Source: Verrucomicrobiaceae bacterium
GTDB lineage: Bacteria; Verrucomicrobiota; Verrucomicrobiia; Verrucomicrobiales; Akkermansiaceae
NCBI GenBank assembly: GCA_027486655.1
Contig: JAIXOR010000016.1
Location: forward strand, 1 to 64,000
Direction of reading: 5' to 3'
Length of the DNA stretch: 64,000 nucleotides
Shown: positions 1-8,828 of the stretch, one piece after another
How positions within the stretch are numbered: position 1 is the first letter of the stretch
Layout of the letters: the number at the start of each line of letters is the position of its first letter
Program-made: the position numbers and the translations under genes
The notes under the pieces: generated by a model
What the model was told of the DNA's origin: nothing
The model's input: only the letters and a program-made list of their open reading frames with translations
Databases searched by the model: none

Positions 1-147
1 GCTGAGATGGGAAAGTTGAAAGCTGAGATGGGAAAGTTGAAAGCTGAGATGGGAAAGTTGAAAGCTGAGATGGGAAAGTTGAAAGCTGAGATGGGAAAGT
101 TGAAAGCGGAGATGGGAAAGTTGAAAGCGGAGATAGGAAAGTTGAAA
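1..147. repeat. 21-bp tandem repeat array, 7 copies
   Basis: Seven head-to-tail copies of a 21-bp unit built around GAGATGGGAAAGTTGAAAGC run from the first base of the window. The last two copies differ by one or two bases. The array is probably longer, because it starts at the window edge. The unit is a multiple of three, so it reads as an open heptapeptide repeat, but nothing else marks it as coding. The GAAAGTTGAAA core recurs on the opposite strand at 600-640, on the far side of the pseudogene next door. Confidence 0.95.
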
Positions 148-154
148 TTTGGTA

Positions 155-529
155 TCACGAATGGCCGCCTGTTCGGCGGATCATGGTCGTTATAATCGAG
201 ATCAGCTCATTGGCCTCCGTGACCATGGGTTGGGTTTGCTCCTGGTTGATTCCACATTCCTCATGGAGCAACTCCAGCCAGAGCTGGGTTTCATCGGCTT
301 CCTGAAGTGCGCCGCCAAGCTTGGATACAAACTCAGCCTTGGATCTGGCTCTGGATGCTTCACGCACGTGGGCGGCAACCGATGTTCCTGCTCGCAGCAA
401 TTGCCGCCCGCAAACCCTCGCTTCCTCCCGGTCCTACGGCAGCTTGACCTACAATCTTATCACTGACGCAGCAAAGCGTTTGGAACGGTCCCGAAACTCA
501 TGTGGGAGTCTGCCTTGGTGAGAGGACAT
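155..529 (-). pseudogene. four-helix-bundle protein (S23/IVS family), broken by two stop codons
   Basis: The intact 3' part encodes a clear four-helix-bundle protein of the 23S rRNA intervening-sequence type (PF05635-like), with motifs QLLRAGTSVAAHVREASRAR and ADETQLWLELL. Reading on upstream in the same frame, past TAG codons at 434-436 and 449-451, gives the expected N-terminal helix (RFAASVIRL, then VKLP, then DREEARVCGRQLL) back to an ATG at 527-529. The restored length of about 124 residues matches the family. The two stops lie only five codons apart and no frameshift is needed, so this looks like a recently decayed gene. The family shares its fold with the Avd accessory protein of diversity-generating retroelements, but no such element is visible here. 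Confidence 0.85.
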
Positions 530-599
530 GGGAATCGAAGAAAATCTGAATTGGGTCCGTGGAAAGCGGGATCGCAGAAGATGCGCTTGCGCGTGCCTT

Positions 600-650
600 A
601 AATTTCAACTTTCTGTTTTCAACTTTCAGCTTTCAGCTCACAACTTTTCT
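600..650. repeat. inverted partner of the left-hand GAAAGTTGAAA repeat
   Basis: This AT-rich stretch reads on the minus strand as repeated GAAAGYTGAAA units. Positions 600-613 (AAATTTCAACTTTC) are the exact reverse complement of 137-150, so a 14-bp perfect inverted repeat brackets the pseudogene at 155-529. The rest of 530-696 shows no gene. Confidence 0.7.
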
Positions 651-696
651 AGAGCCCACCAGCAATTTGCCTCAAGCGCCACGATCCGCTGGACCC

Positions 697-2697
697 TTAC
701 GGGACAACGACCGCGCTGTGCGCCGACGTCCTTTCCGCACTGCCTGCCGCGTTGGTGGCGGTGACACGGCAGGATAGATTCGCGCCGAGATCCGCGGCTT
801 GGAGCAGATAGCTGGACGAGGTGGCTCCCGGAATGTCCGTGGCGTTCCTCATCCATTGATAGGCGTAGGTCGTTGGCGTCCTCGACCACGAGCCGCGCGA
901 GCATGACAAACGGGAGCCAATCTTCGCCGTTCCACTGATGGCGGGGCGCGATAGGGAGCGTGGAGCGGTGCTGGAAGGGTTGTCGACGCTGGCGGCGAAC
1001 TCCTGGGCGATCAGCCGGTAGCCTGCGCGGTTGGGATGGATCACATCGTCATAAAAGGCCGGAAGCGGTGCGTGCAGTTGAGGGATCTGATAGGCGTCGA
1101 AGATGGCGAACCCGGCGGAAATGGCGGCCTCCTTTTGTTTCGCGACGAAGTAATCGGTGAAGGCCCGGTAGCTTTCCGCCGGTGCGGGCGGCGTGGCGTT
1201 CTGGGGGCAACCGTAGATGTAGGTCATCTGGACCACGGTGGCTCCCTTTTCCGCCGCGGGGATGGCGATGCGTTCGTGATACTCGCTCACCCATTGATTC
1301 AGCGACTGCTTCGCCTCCGCACTCAATGGGTTCTGGGTGGCATGAGCCTCGTAAGGGTAATGACCGCCGGATCCACAGACGAAGAAAAGGTGGTTCCAGG
1401 TGCGGGTGTCGAGAGCATGGCGGGCTCCTTTCTCGAAGTATTCGATCTGCGCGTCGTTGCCCTCGCCGGTGGCGTTTGCCAAGAGGCCGAGCGAATTGCG
1501 GTTCCACTGCCCGCCCGCCTTGTGGGGGGGATTCATGCCATCCGAGTTCCACACGTGGGCGTTGAAGCCGATGGTGATGGAATCCCCGAGATAGACGACC
1601 GCGGACTGGGCTCCGTAGGGGTCCCAACCGGAACGTCGGGGGATGGAAATCAGGTCGTAGGCCCGCTGGTTGTCGGTGAGATCGGCCGCGGTGATGACGG
1701 CGAAGTGGAGTCTGCCATTGAAATAAGGAGCGCCGAGATCGACGAAGTTCTCGCCGTGATAGAAGGTTCCATCGGGATGGGTGGCCTGCGGCATGGGGCC
1801 GAAGCGGAGGGGGGTCTCACGGGATCCGCTGGATTTCCCGATGCCGCAAAGCACCGAGTAACTCCCATCGTAGGCGGCTCCCAGGTAGGGCAGAAAAGTC
1901 CCCGCATTCACAAACCCGCCGTATCCCGGATGAGCGAGGTTGGCCCCGCTTTCCGAATAGACCTGGAAGGTTCCACCGCCCCAGGCGGCCCCGAGTCTCG
2001 GGCCCTGTGGCACGACCTCGCCTCCGCTGATGAGGCCGGCTGCGCCGCTCTCGGTGGCGGGTGCGGCCCCTGCGAAGTAGCCCGCGCGTTTGGCGGACGT
2101 GTTCTTGAGCGGATTGGGAAAGCGGAAGCGCTGGTTCCCGGTGAAGGTTTCATATCGCTCGCCGCGTGTGCCGGGAATGCCGTCCACCACACCGGTGCCG
2201 CCGATGACCGCGCGCACCTGGGAGCCGTTCACCGACTTGTATCGGGAACCCCCGACCCAGAACAGCAGCGGTTCCACGCCCGCGCCGCGGAGATGGCGGA
2301 GGAACAGGTTGATCTCGTGGGCCGCCTCGTTCGTGATCCCGGTGGCAGCCTGATAGGCGATCACCTCCGGCAGGAAAAAGGCCTGCAAGTTGGCGGCGGC
2401 CCTCAAGCGGTAGAACTCGCGTTGCTGCGGAACCCGGACCTCTTCGAGATAGTCGCCCGGTCCCGGCTTGGGATAACCATCGAGGGGAATCCACGACTTG
2501 AGATCGGCGGATGTCTGGAGGTCGTAGTAGGCGCCGCTGTCCGCAAACCAGGCAACCCGTGGCCATTGCCCGGGCTCCACCATGAGTTCGAGCGGCGGTG
2601 TGGTGATCGTTTGCGCGGAAAGGCCGCCTGCCGCGATGAGCGGCAGGAGCGCCGACCTGAGCCGGAACCGCAGGCGGGATGGAAACGAGGCGATCAA
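697..2697 (-). CDS. secreted SGNH/GDSL-family hydrolase with C-terminal Ig-like domain
   Basis: A 666-residue protein with an N-terminal signal peptide (basic start, hydrophobic stretch, cleavage near GLSAQ). The nucleophile block is VVYLGDSITIG near residue 370, and the Asp/His block is DDVIHPNRAGY near residue 550; together they mark the SGNH hydrolase superfamily. Residues of about 570-666 form an Ig-like module (YAYQWMRN..., LSCRVTATNAAG) common on secreted proteins. The unusually long N-terminal part carries no other motif I recognise. As the last gene of the minus-strand polysaccharide block, it may deacylate the polymer outside the cytoplasm. That role is inferred from position and fold only. 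Confidence 0.8.
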   Translation of the reverse strand: MIASFPSRLRFRLRSALLPLIAAGGLSAQTITTPPLELMVEPGQWPRVAWFADSGAYYDLQTSADLKSWIPLDGYPKPGPGDYLEEVRVPQQREFYRLRAAANLQAFFLPEVIAYQAATGITNEAAHEINLFLRHLRGAGVEPLLFWVGGSRYKSVNGSQVRAVIGGTGVVDGIPGTRGERYETFTGNQRFRFPNPLKNTSAKRAGYFAGAAPATESGAAGLISGGEVVPQGPRLGAAWGGGTFQVYSESGANLAHPGYGGFVNAGTFLPYLGAAYDGSYSVLCGIGKSSGSRETPLRFGPMPQATHPDGTFYHGENFVDLGAPYFNGRLHFAVITAADLTDNQRAYDLISIPRRSGWDPYGAQSAVVYLGDSITIGFNAHVWNSDGMNPPHKAGGQWNRNSLGLLANATGEGNDAQIEYFEKGARHALDTRTWNHLFFVCGSGGHYPYEAHATQNPLSAEAKQSLNQWVSEYHERIAIPAAEKGATVVQMTYIYGCPQNATPPAPAESYRAFTDYFVAKQKEAAISAGFAIFDAYQIPQLHAPLPAFYDDVIHPNRAGYRLIAQEFAASVDNPSSTAPRSLSRPAISGTAKIGSRLSCSRGSWSRTPTTYAYQWMRNATDIPGATSSSYLLQAADLGANLSCRVTATNAAGSAERTSAHSAVVVP

Positions 2698-2765
2698 ATG
2701 GAGCGGAACGCTGGGATTTCTAACAGGTGCTCGCCCGCCGGCCGGTCGAGCGGGAGCGGGTCTGG

Positions 2766-3317
2766 CTACTTCCGCACGACGACCGCGGGATTGCCCACGG
2801 CGGTGGCTCCGGCGGGAATGTCGCGGCTGACCACCGAGCCTGCGCCGACCACGGCTCCATCGCCGATGTTCACGCCTTTGAGGATGATGCAGCGGGCACC
2901 GACAAACACATTCCTGCCGATGCGGATGGGGGCCTTGGCGGTGGCCTTGCCGGAGCCGAGCGGCACCTCGTGCATGTCCGAGTCACAGAGCAGGCAACCC
3001 GCGCCGATCATCGAGCCTTCGCCGATCTCGATGCCGATGTTGGCGATGATCTGCGAGGAGGAAACGCCGGAGCCTGCCTTGAACTCGAGCACCGCGCCGT
3101 CCTCGACGCTGAGGATCATCGCTCCCGGAGTGCCCAACCAGTTTCCCCATCGCGAGGCGTTCACGTTCACGCCGTCGCCGAGAAGGATGCGGCCGGAACC
3201 CTTGCGGCGGATGTAGGGCAGGCCGTTGAGGATCACTCCGGCGCCGAGCTCGCAGCCGGCCCGGCGCGCGCGCAGGCGGCAGACGGTGCGGATCCAGGTG
3301 AGGACGAGCGTTTTCAA
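2766..3317 (-). CDS. hexapeptide-repeat (left-handed beta-helix) acyltransferase
   Basis: About 183 residues. The central part is a string of imperfect hexapeptide repeats ending in IGRNVFVGARCIILKGVNIG and DIPAGATAVGNPAVVVRK, the usual end of the WbbJ/maltose O-acetyltransferase group. These enzymes move an acetyl or related group from CoA to a sugar hydroxyl. The frame stays open to 3452, but the upstream part would overlap the methyltransferase at 3343. I chose the TTG at 3317, just before the conserved helix; no Shine-Dalgarno sequence supports it. Likely decorates a sugar of the polysaccharide made by its neighbours. Confidence 0.8.
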   Translation of the reverse strand: MKTLVLTWIRTVCRLRARRAGCELGAGVILNGLPYIRRKGSGRILLGDGVNVNASRWGNWLGTPGAMILSVEDGAVLEFKAGSGVSSSQIIANIGIEIGEGSMIGAGCLLCDSDMHEVPLGSGKATAKAPIRIGRNVFVGARCIILKGVNIGDGAVVGAGSVVSRDIPAGATAVGNPAVVVRK

Positions 3318-3342
3318 GTGAGGTGGGTGAGGAATGCGGGTT

Positions 3343-4188
3343 TCAAATCCGGCGGATCTTGCCGTCGGTCCAGGGATTGGAGTGATCCGCACCGTCGGCG
3401 CGTCCGGCCGCAGTGGCGGATTCCCAACCGGGGACCTCGGAATACACGCCAAGCATGGTGCCCTCGATGGAGAGGATGTCCTTCCGGAAGGTTCGTGCCG
3501 CCATGTAGAGGGCCTCGGGCACGGCGCAGCCGCCGTGCAGGTAGTTGTTCTGCTGGTAATCGTGCCAGAGGATCACACCGCCGGGAGCGAGTTGCCTGAA
3601 GGCCACGGCGCTGTGATGGAAGACGGATTCGTAATCGTGGTCCGCATCCACAAAGATCAGGTCGAAGGGCCCGTGGGGATCGAGCAGCGGGTTTTCCACC
3701 TTGCCGATGATCCGCTCGATCCGGGATTCATGCGGGGTGCCGCGGTAGGCCTCGCCGTGGTTGGGGTCCATGTCGAGGGTCCAGATCCGGGTGTCCTCGG
3801 GGGTGTTTTCCGCGAGCAGGCGGGCGGTGGATCCCTTGTAGCTGCCGATTTCGAGGATCTTCTTCGATTTGAAACCGATGGCCGCCTTCACCACCGAGAG
3901 CGTGTCCACCAGCGGAGTTGCCCAGAGCCCGCGGGGAAGATCGCGGATGGTGACCTGGCTGGTGGCAAAGTCCGGGATGATGGTTTCCGCGGCGACGGCG
4001 GGCAGATAGTGGCGGTATTTGAGAAACGAGGTGAGGAAACAATCGAGCGCCTGGTTTCGGCGGCTCGCGCGGTAGAGCAGTTTGAAGATCGGCAGGTGTG
4101 CGGGATCTTCCGGGCGGGCTGGGATCACTCCGTCCCATTCGAATGGGGCCGGGTGTTCGGGGCTTGGGTTGGAGGTAGCGGTGTTCAT
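3343..4188 (-). CDS. class I SAM-dependent methyltransferase (Methyltransf_24 type)
   Basis: 281 residues from the ATG at 4188. The SAM-binding motif I is ILEIGSYKGSTARLL near residue 108. DLIFVDADHDYESV near residue 183 is the typical acidic motif of Methyltransf_24 enzymes, followed by GGVILWHDY. Enzymes of this type in polysaccharide loci often methylate sugars or are fused to glycosyltransferases. The gene ends 25 bases before the acyltransferase start and begins 29 bases after the preceding glycosyltransferase, so it is part of the same transcription unit. Acceptor unknown. Confidence 0.85.
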   Translation of the reverse strand: MNTATSNPSPEHPAPFEWDGVIPARPEDPAHLPIFKLLYRASRRNQALDCFLTSFLKYRHYLPAVAAETIIPDFATSQVTIRDLPRGLWATPLVDTLSVVKAAIGFKSKKILEIGSYKGSTARLLAENTPEDTRIWTLDMDPNHGEAYRGTPHESRIERIIGKVENPLLDPHGPFDLIFVDADHDYESVFHHSAVAFRQLAPGGVILWHDYQQNNYLHGGCAVPEALYMAARTFRKDILSIEGTMLGVYSEVPGWESATAAGRADGADHSNPWTDGKIRRI

Positions 4189-4217
4189 GGTGGGGAGGAG
4201 GAAAGAGCTCCGGGAAA

Positions 4218-5369
4218 TCAATCGGCGAAGGGGGCGAGGTGGGCGGTGAGGACTTCGGTGAGTCGATCCAACGAAAGCCGCTCGGCAAAGCCGGTGGTGT
4301 CCACCTTGTGGCCCTGCTGGATGCGTTCCCACCAGGCACAGGCCTCGTCGGCGATGGCGGCCGCGTCGCGGATCGGGACGATCGATCCGTTGGCCCCCGG
4401 GACGATGTAGTCATTGGCACCGGTGTTCGGCGTGAGGATGCAGGGGAGCCCGGTGGCGATGGCTTGCAGCGCGGTGCGCACCAGTCCTTCTTCCAGCGAG
4501 GGCAGCACGAAGAGGTCCGCGGTGCGCAGGCGCTCGCCCAGTTTGTCCTCGGGAAGATAGGCGGCCCATTCGATGGGCAGATCGCTGTAGCGGGCGAGGA
4601 TGGGTTTGATCGAATCCGTCGGCGAATCGGTGAGCAGGAAGCGTGCGTCCGGGATGCGCTTGCGGATGAGGCGGAAGGCTTCTAACAGATAGGGGGTTCC
4701 CTTCCTGAGCGAGAGGCCGCCGGTATTGATCACGGTGAAGGGGCGGTCCTTCGGGCGTTCTTCGGTGGCGGGTTTGAACTTCGAGAGATCCACCGGATAG
4801 AAAACCGGCAGGATCTGGTCCTGCGTGAAGCCGCGGTCGAGAAACGACTGGGTGACGAAGCCGCTGGGTGAGAGCACGTAGTCCACATCCTCCATCATCT
4901 TCATCGCGCGGCGGTGCTGGAAGGGGGCGATGGGTGGATAGGGGCAGTCCCAGCGTTTGTGTTCCTCGGTGAGCAGGTCCCAGAAATGTTCCGGGTGCGA
5001 GTTTCCGCCATCGAGAAAGGTTTTGCCTCCGTGACGGCGTGCCTTGCGGAAACATGCATTCGCATATCCGTAGCTGGAGATCACGTGGTCTCCGGGACGG
5101 ACCTTGCCCGCCGCCCAGGCGTCGAAGAGCGGGTGCAGCGCGAACCGGAAGGACTCCGCCGGGTAGGGTGGCAGGGTCTTGGCCGAGGCGTAGGAAAGAA
5201 GACCGAGTGCCGGCAGCAGTTGGTGTCTTTCCGCAGGGACGCCGGGGAATCCGTTTCTCGTCCACAGCAGGCAGGTCCGCAGCCAGCCCGCCCGCTCGAG
5301 AATCCGGGCGTAGTTGGTGTAGTAATCCGTCCGGAAGGGAACAGCGACGACAAAACGTGGGGATGACAT
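4218..5369 (-). CDS. GT4-family glycosyltransferase
   Basis: 383 residues from ATG 5369. The C-terminal half has the GT4/GT-B donor-binding region: VINTGGLSLRKGTPYLLEAF, then FVLPSLEEGLVRTALQAIATGLPCILT. In the usual E-x7-E motif the second glutamate appears replaced (LQA instead of LEA), which is uncommon but seen in some GT4 members. The N-terminal domain is the acceptor-binding half. It is one of three consecutive GT4 genes, so each probably adds one sugar of a repeat unit at the cytoplasmic face of the inner membrane. The sugars cannot be read from the sequence. Confidence 0.88.
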   Translation of the reverse strand: MSSPRFVVAVPFRTDYYTNYARILERAGWLRTCLLWTRNGFPGVPAERHQLLPALGLLSYASAKTLPPYPAESFRFALHPLFDAWAAGKVRPGDHVISSYGYANACFRKARRHGGKTFLDGGNSHPEHFWDLLTEEHKRWDCPYPPIAPFQHRRAMKMMEDVDYVLSPSGFVTQSFLDRGFTQDQILPVFYPVDLSKFKPATEERPKDRPFTVINTGGLSLRKGTPYLLEAFRLIRKRIPDARFLLTDSPTDSIKPILARYSDLPIEWAAYLPEDKLGERLRTADLFVLPSLEEGLVRTALQAIATGLPCILTPNTGANDYIVPGANGSIVPIRDAAAIADEACAWWERIQQGHKVDTTGFAERLSLDRLTEVLTAHLAPFAD

Positions 5370-5425
5370 GGGAAATCGGTGGGTGGTGCCCGGCAAACGC
5401 GGCAGGATGGCGGCGGAAGGAACGC

Positions 5426-6574
5426 TCAGCCGGTGACTTTCTGATAGAGCGCCCGGTAGGTGGCGGTCATGGCCTGGCGGGTCATGCCACGGTCCAGAAT
5501 GGAAACGCGCGCCGCTTCTCCCAGCCGCTTTCGCAACGCGGCGTCGGACATCTGTTTGGCGAGGACCTCCGCGAGCGCGGCGGAGTCGCCTGCGGGAAAC
5601 AAGGCTCCGGTTTCCGGGCGGTCGATCAGTTCCGGAATGCCGCCCTGGTTGGAGCCGATGCAGGCCTTGCCGTGGAACATCGCCTCCTGCAGCGAAAGGC
5701 CCAGCCCCTCCAGCAGCGATGGTTGCACGTAGACCGATGCGTTCTGATAGAAAACCGTGGGATCCGCATGCGAGCCGTGGAGCAGGATCCGGTCGGCGAG
5801 TCCGTGGCTGCGGATGAGGCCGCGGATGCGCTCGACGCAGGCCTCCTCGGCGAGGAAGCCCACCAGATCGAGCGTCCAGTCCGGAAAGTCCGCGGCGATC
5901 CGCGCGAAGGCCTCGGCGAGGATGTGCTGGCCTTTGCGGAAGGCCACCGTGGCCACGTTGAGAACGGACAGGCGTTCCTGCTCCCGGGTGACCGGCAGGG
6001 CGGCATCGAGCCGCGAGTGATAGACGCGGAGCATCTTGCCGCCCAGGCCCGGGAAGGAACGCCGGCTCAAGGCCAGATCGTGATCCGAGACCGAGGCTTC
6101 CCAACCCACGGCCGACAACTGCCGCGCCTTGCCCGGCCAGTAGCCGAGGGTGCCCGCGCATTTCCTCCACCACGGCGAAGGCGGGCGGGAGGCATCAAAG
6201 AAGGTGACGGCCTGGTGATTCGTCGAAACCGTCGGCACCCCGGCCATGGCGAGCCTCGTGAGCGGGCACTGCGACCACGAGCGGGACTTCCATCCGTAGG
6301 TGCCGGACAGGTGGAAATGGCAGAGATCGATCCGCTGCGAGGCCGCCCATGTCAGCAGCTCATCGTTCCATGAGGCGGGCAGGATGCCCTTGGGCACCTG
6401 CAGATGACCTGCGATCTTCGGGCCGAGTCCGCTGCGTTCGATTTCCGGCCAGGATTCCTCGGAGATGAGATAAACCGGATCTCCTTCCGGCGTGTCCTCG
6501 ATCAGCGTCCGGACGAGCACCTCCACGCCACCCTGTTGCAGGGCGGGCATTTGCAGCGCATGGGCGATTCTCAC
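5426..6574 (-). CDS. GT4-family glycosyltransferase
   Basis: 382 residues. The GTG at 6574 gives a start (RIAHALQMPALQQGGVEVLV) matching the glycine-rich first loop of GT-B enzymes, 16 bases after the previous stop. The frame continues upstream to 6868, but that part overlaps the neighbouring gene. The donor-site segment is SVLNVATVAFRKGQHILAEA followed by VQPSLLEGLGLSLQEAMFHG, with the E-x7-E pair intact, then GGIPELI. Predicted role: transfer of a nucleotide-activated sugar in repeat-unit assembly, together with the two adjacent GT4 enzymes. Confidence 0.9.
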   Translation of the reverse strand: MRIAHALQMPALQQGGVEVLVRTLIEDTPEGDPVYLISEESWPEIERSGLGPKIAGHLQVPKGILPASWNDELLTWAASQRIDLCHFHLSGTYGWKSRSWSQCPLTRLAMAGVPTVSTNHQAVTFFDASRPPSPWWRKCAGTLGYWPGKARQLSAVGWEASVSDHDLALSRRSFPGLGGKMLRVYHSRLDAALPVTREQERLSVLNVATVAFRKGQHILAEAFARIAADFPDWTLDLVGFLAEEACVERIRGLIRSHGLADRILLHGSHADPTVFYQNASVYVQPSLLEGLGLSLQEAMFHGKACIGSNQGGIPELIDRPETGALFPAGDSAALAEVLAKQMSDAALRKRLGEAARVSILDRGMTRQAMTATYRALYQKVTG

Positions 6575-6590
6575 GGGTGGGGCGGTTTCG

Positions 6591-7784
6591 TTACGAACGG
6601 CGGCCGGTGCGCATCCGCTTGATCCGCGAACGCAGCGGCCGCAGCAGGGGATGGAAACTCCAGTGACCATCCACTCCCAGCGGCGGTGTGGCACGGCAGC
6701 CGGACTTCCATTGCGGAGCCTGCGCCGGTGCGAGCTCTTCCAACATCGCCTCCCAACGTGCGGCCATCGCCGCCGTCGAGTGGCTGGCACGCACCTCCTC
6801 CGCCGCATGGCGGGAAAGCGCGAGACGACGCTCCGGATCGCCCGCCAGACCGACGAGCGCCGCCGCATAGCCAGCCTCGTCCGCGATGTCGACCCGCAGG
6901 CCCGTGCGATCGTTCACCACCTCCGAAATGCCGCTTGGCAGATCACTCACCACTGGCACCAGTCCCGCTCCCATCGCTTCCAGCAGCGAGAGCGGAAGTC
7001 CTTCGTAATCCGAACACAGGAAATACACATCGTGCTGCGCCATCACTCCGGGAACCTCGCGGTAGGGCACGCTGCCCAGAAACTTCACCCGCTCTTGCGC
7101 CGACAACGCTTCACGAAGTCCGCCGAGCTCGGGGCCGTCTCCGGCGATGGTCCACTCGATGTCCACTCCGGCCGCCAGCGTGGCCTGGATGACCCGCGCC
7201 ATCACCGACACGCGCTTCTGCTCCTCCGCCACCCGGCCCAGATAGAGAACCCTCAAGGGGCCGCCTGCCTGACTCTCCGGCGGCAAGGCGGGCATCGGGA
7301 CGCCGTAAGGCTGGTGCACCACCGGGATCTTGCGACCGCCCAGACGCGACTCCATCTTGCGGCAAATCTCACGGGATACCCCCGCCACCGCATCCAGCCA
7401 TGGCAGATACTGGGAAACCAGTTCGTAAACCCCCTCCTCGTCGCTCTGGATCATGCCGATCCTCACGCAGTGCTCCGGGACAAAGCGCAGGAAATCAAAG
7501 GAACCCGCACTCAGGGCCGCCACCACCGCGCCGGGCGCGTGCACCGCACATTCCCGGTAAACGTGCTCGATGCGCTCCTCGTGCAACACCGCCGCCGGAT
7601 CCGGCGCGATCAAGGGCAGACCCAGCGACCGGATCTGCTCGCCCACCTCGCCCAGCGTCCTCAAGCCCGCCGCGATCCCTCCCCACTTCTCCGTGCCGCG
7701 CATCCCGTCGCAGATGTTCAATGCAAAGGTGGACGTGCCTCCCAAAGGCATCACTTCCGACAAGAATACCACGGTCTTCCTCAT
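6591..7784 (-). CDS. GT4-family glycosyltransferase
   Basis: 397 residues if started at ATG 7784 (MRKTVVFLSEVMPLGGTS); an ATG six codons upstream at 7802 is possible, and neither has a Shine-Dalgarno sequence. The first Rossmann half carries the PLGGTSTFALN loop. The second has LRVLYLGRVAEEQKR and the E-x7-E donor motif in SDYEGLPLSLLEAMGAGLVPV. A basic tail (RSRIKRMRTGRR) could help hold the enzyme at the membrane. Part of the three-gene GT4 run. Confidence 0.9.
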   Translation of the reverse strand: MRKTVVFLSEVMPLGGTSTFALNICDGMRGTEKWGGIAAGLRTLGEVGEQIRSLGLPLIAPDPAAVLHEERIEHVYRECAVHAPGAVVAALSAGSFDFLRFVPEHCVRIGMIQSDEEGVYELVSQYLPWLDAVAGVSREICRKMESRLGGRKIPVVHQPYGVPMPALPPESQAGGPLRVLYLGRVAEEQKRVSVMARVIQATLAAGVDIEWTIAGDGPELGGLREALSAQERVKFLGSVPYREVPGVMAQHDVYFLCSDYEGLPLSLLEAMGAGLVPVVSDLPSGISEVVNDRTGLRVDIADEAGYAAALVGLAGDPERRLALSRHAAEEVRASHSTAAMAARWEAMLEELAPAQAPQWKSGCRATPPLGVDGHWSFHPLLRPLRSRIKRMRTGRRS

Positions 7785-7844
7785 GACAACAATTTCACAC
7801 ATTCCATGGCCACCACCCGGATCCTGCCCGGCAAGGGCGCCGGG

Positions 7845-8786
7845 TCAGGCGGGTTTTTGAAATGCCGCGTAAATGCTCAAGCCATGCAGCGGCGAGTAAT
7901 TCTTGCAGCCCAGATAGCGGTAAACGAGCGAAGCGGTTTTCGGAAGCCATGAGCCGCCCGGGAGTTGCGCTTGGTTCATGACCGGTGCCATCCGGTTGTG
8001 GTATTCCCAGGCCCAGGAGATCGCTCGGCCATACAACTTGTCATGTTTGGCATCCACCAGTTTCAAGCCGGTGCGCTCGGCGAGTTTGTGGAAATCCGAG
8101 ATCCTCCATCGGCTGACGTGATGAGGCGGCCAGTTCGCGGGATCATGGTGAAGCAATCCAAGCATGCGTTTCTCACTGGGGACTCCTACGACCACAAGAC
8201 CGCCGGGTTTGACCAGTCGGGACGCGTCTCTAACAAAATCAGCGGGAGAAGATACGTGCTCGACGACTTGGAACAGGGTCAGGATGTCGACACCACCGCC
8301 CACTTCATCGAGCGAGATGTCCTCCATCATCTTGTGAATCATGGCGTGTCCGCGCTTCCCGGCGACCACCGCCGCCACGCGGTTGAGTTCGACGCCGAAG
8401 GTTTCGAGTCCCTTCTTGCGTGCAAGGTCGAGGAAGGCACCTTCTCCGCATCCGATGTCAATCACGCTTCTGGCTCCGAACTTCGCCGCCAGCTCCAGCG
8501 CGAACATGAATTCCGGGCTGTCCACCGGATACTTTTTATCGGTCATCAGCTCCTCGTAGAACTCCGCGGAACCCGCCAAAGCCGGATCATAGAACCTGAA
8601 TCCGCAGGCGGAGCATTCGAAGAGCCGGATGGAAAAATCCTTGGTGATGGGTCCAAGGGCGTTGTCGCTGAGCGGGTGCCCGGAAACGCGCCAAAGCTCC
8701 CGTAATTGAGTGCCGGTCATTTCTTCGGCGACACGACCTTCTTTCTCTCCACAGAGGAGGCAGGGTGTGGGAATCGTTTCAATCAT
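7845..8786 (-). CDS. class I SAM methyltransferase with N-terminal zinc-binding motif
   Basis: 313 residues. The N-terminus has two Cys pairs (CLLCGEKEG near residues 9-12 and CSACGFRFYD near 59-62), a likely zinc knuckle as in the sugar C-methyltransferase group. SAM motif I is VIDIGCGEGAFLDLA near residue 108, with ILTLFQVVEHV and GGLVVVGVP as later motifs. Proteins of this type often methylate nucleotide sugars or lipid-linked glycans. The C-terminal about 80 residues have no known motif. The acceptor is not predictable. Confidence 0.85.
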   Translation of the reverse strand: MIETIPTPCLLCGEKEGRVAEEMTGTQLRELWRVSGHPLSDNALGPITKDFSIRLFECSACGFRFYDPALAGSAEFYEELMTDKKYPVDSPEFMFALELAAKFGARSVIDIGCGEGAFLDLARKKGLETFGVELNRVAAVVAGKRGHAMIHKMMEDISLDEVGGGVDILTLFQVVEHVSSPADFVRDASRLVKPGGLVVVGVPSEKRMLGLLHHDPANWPPHHVSRWRISDFHKLAERTGLKLVDAKHDKLYGRAISWAWEYHNRMAPVMNQAQLPGGSWLPKTASLVYRYLGCKNYSPLHGLSIYAAFQKPA

Positions 8787-8828
8787 CGCTGGATTGCGGG
8801 TTGGGTTGGATGTCTTGCAACACGGGAT

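Noticed and set aside
434..451. TAG codons in the four-helix-bundle gene as recoded amber codons
   Set aside because: Two TAGs five codons apart at weakly conserved sites, with no sign of a recoding element or amber-suppressing genes; ordinary decay is simpler.
1036..3216. Open frame of 726 codons on the plus strand
   Set aside because: Lies antisense to the SGNH hydrolase and acyltransferase genes; high GC leaves such frames open, and the translation shows no domain or sensible composition.
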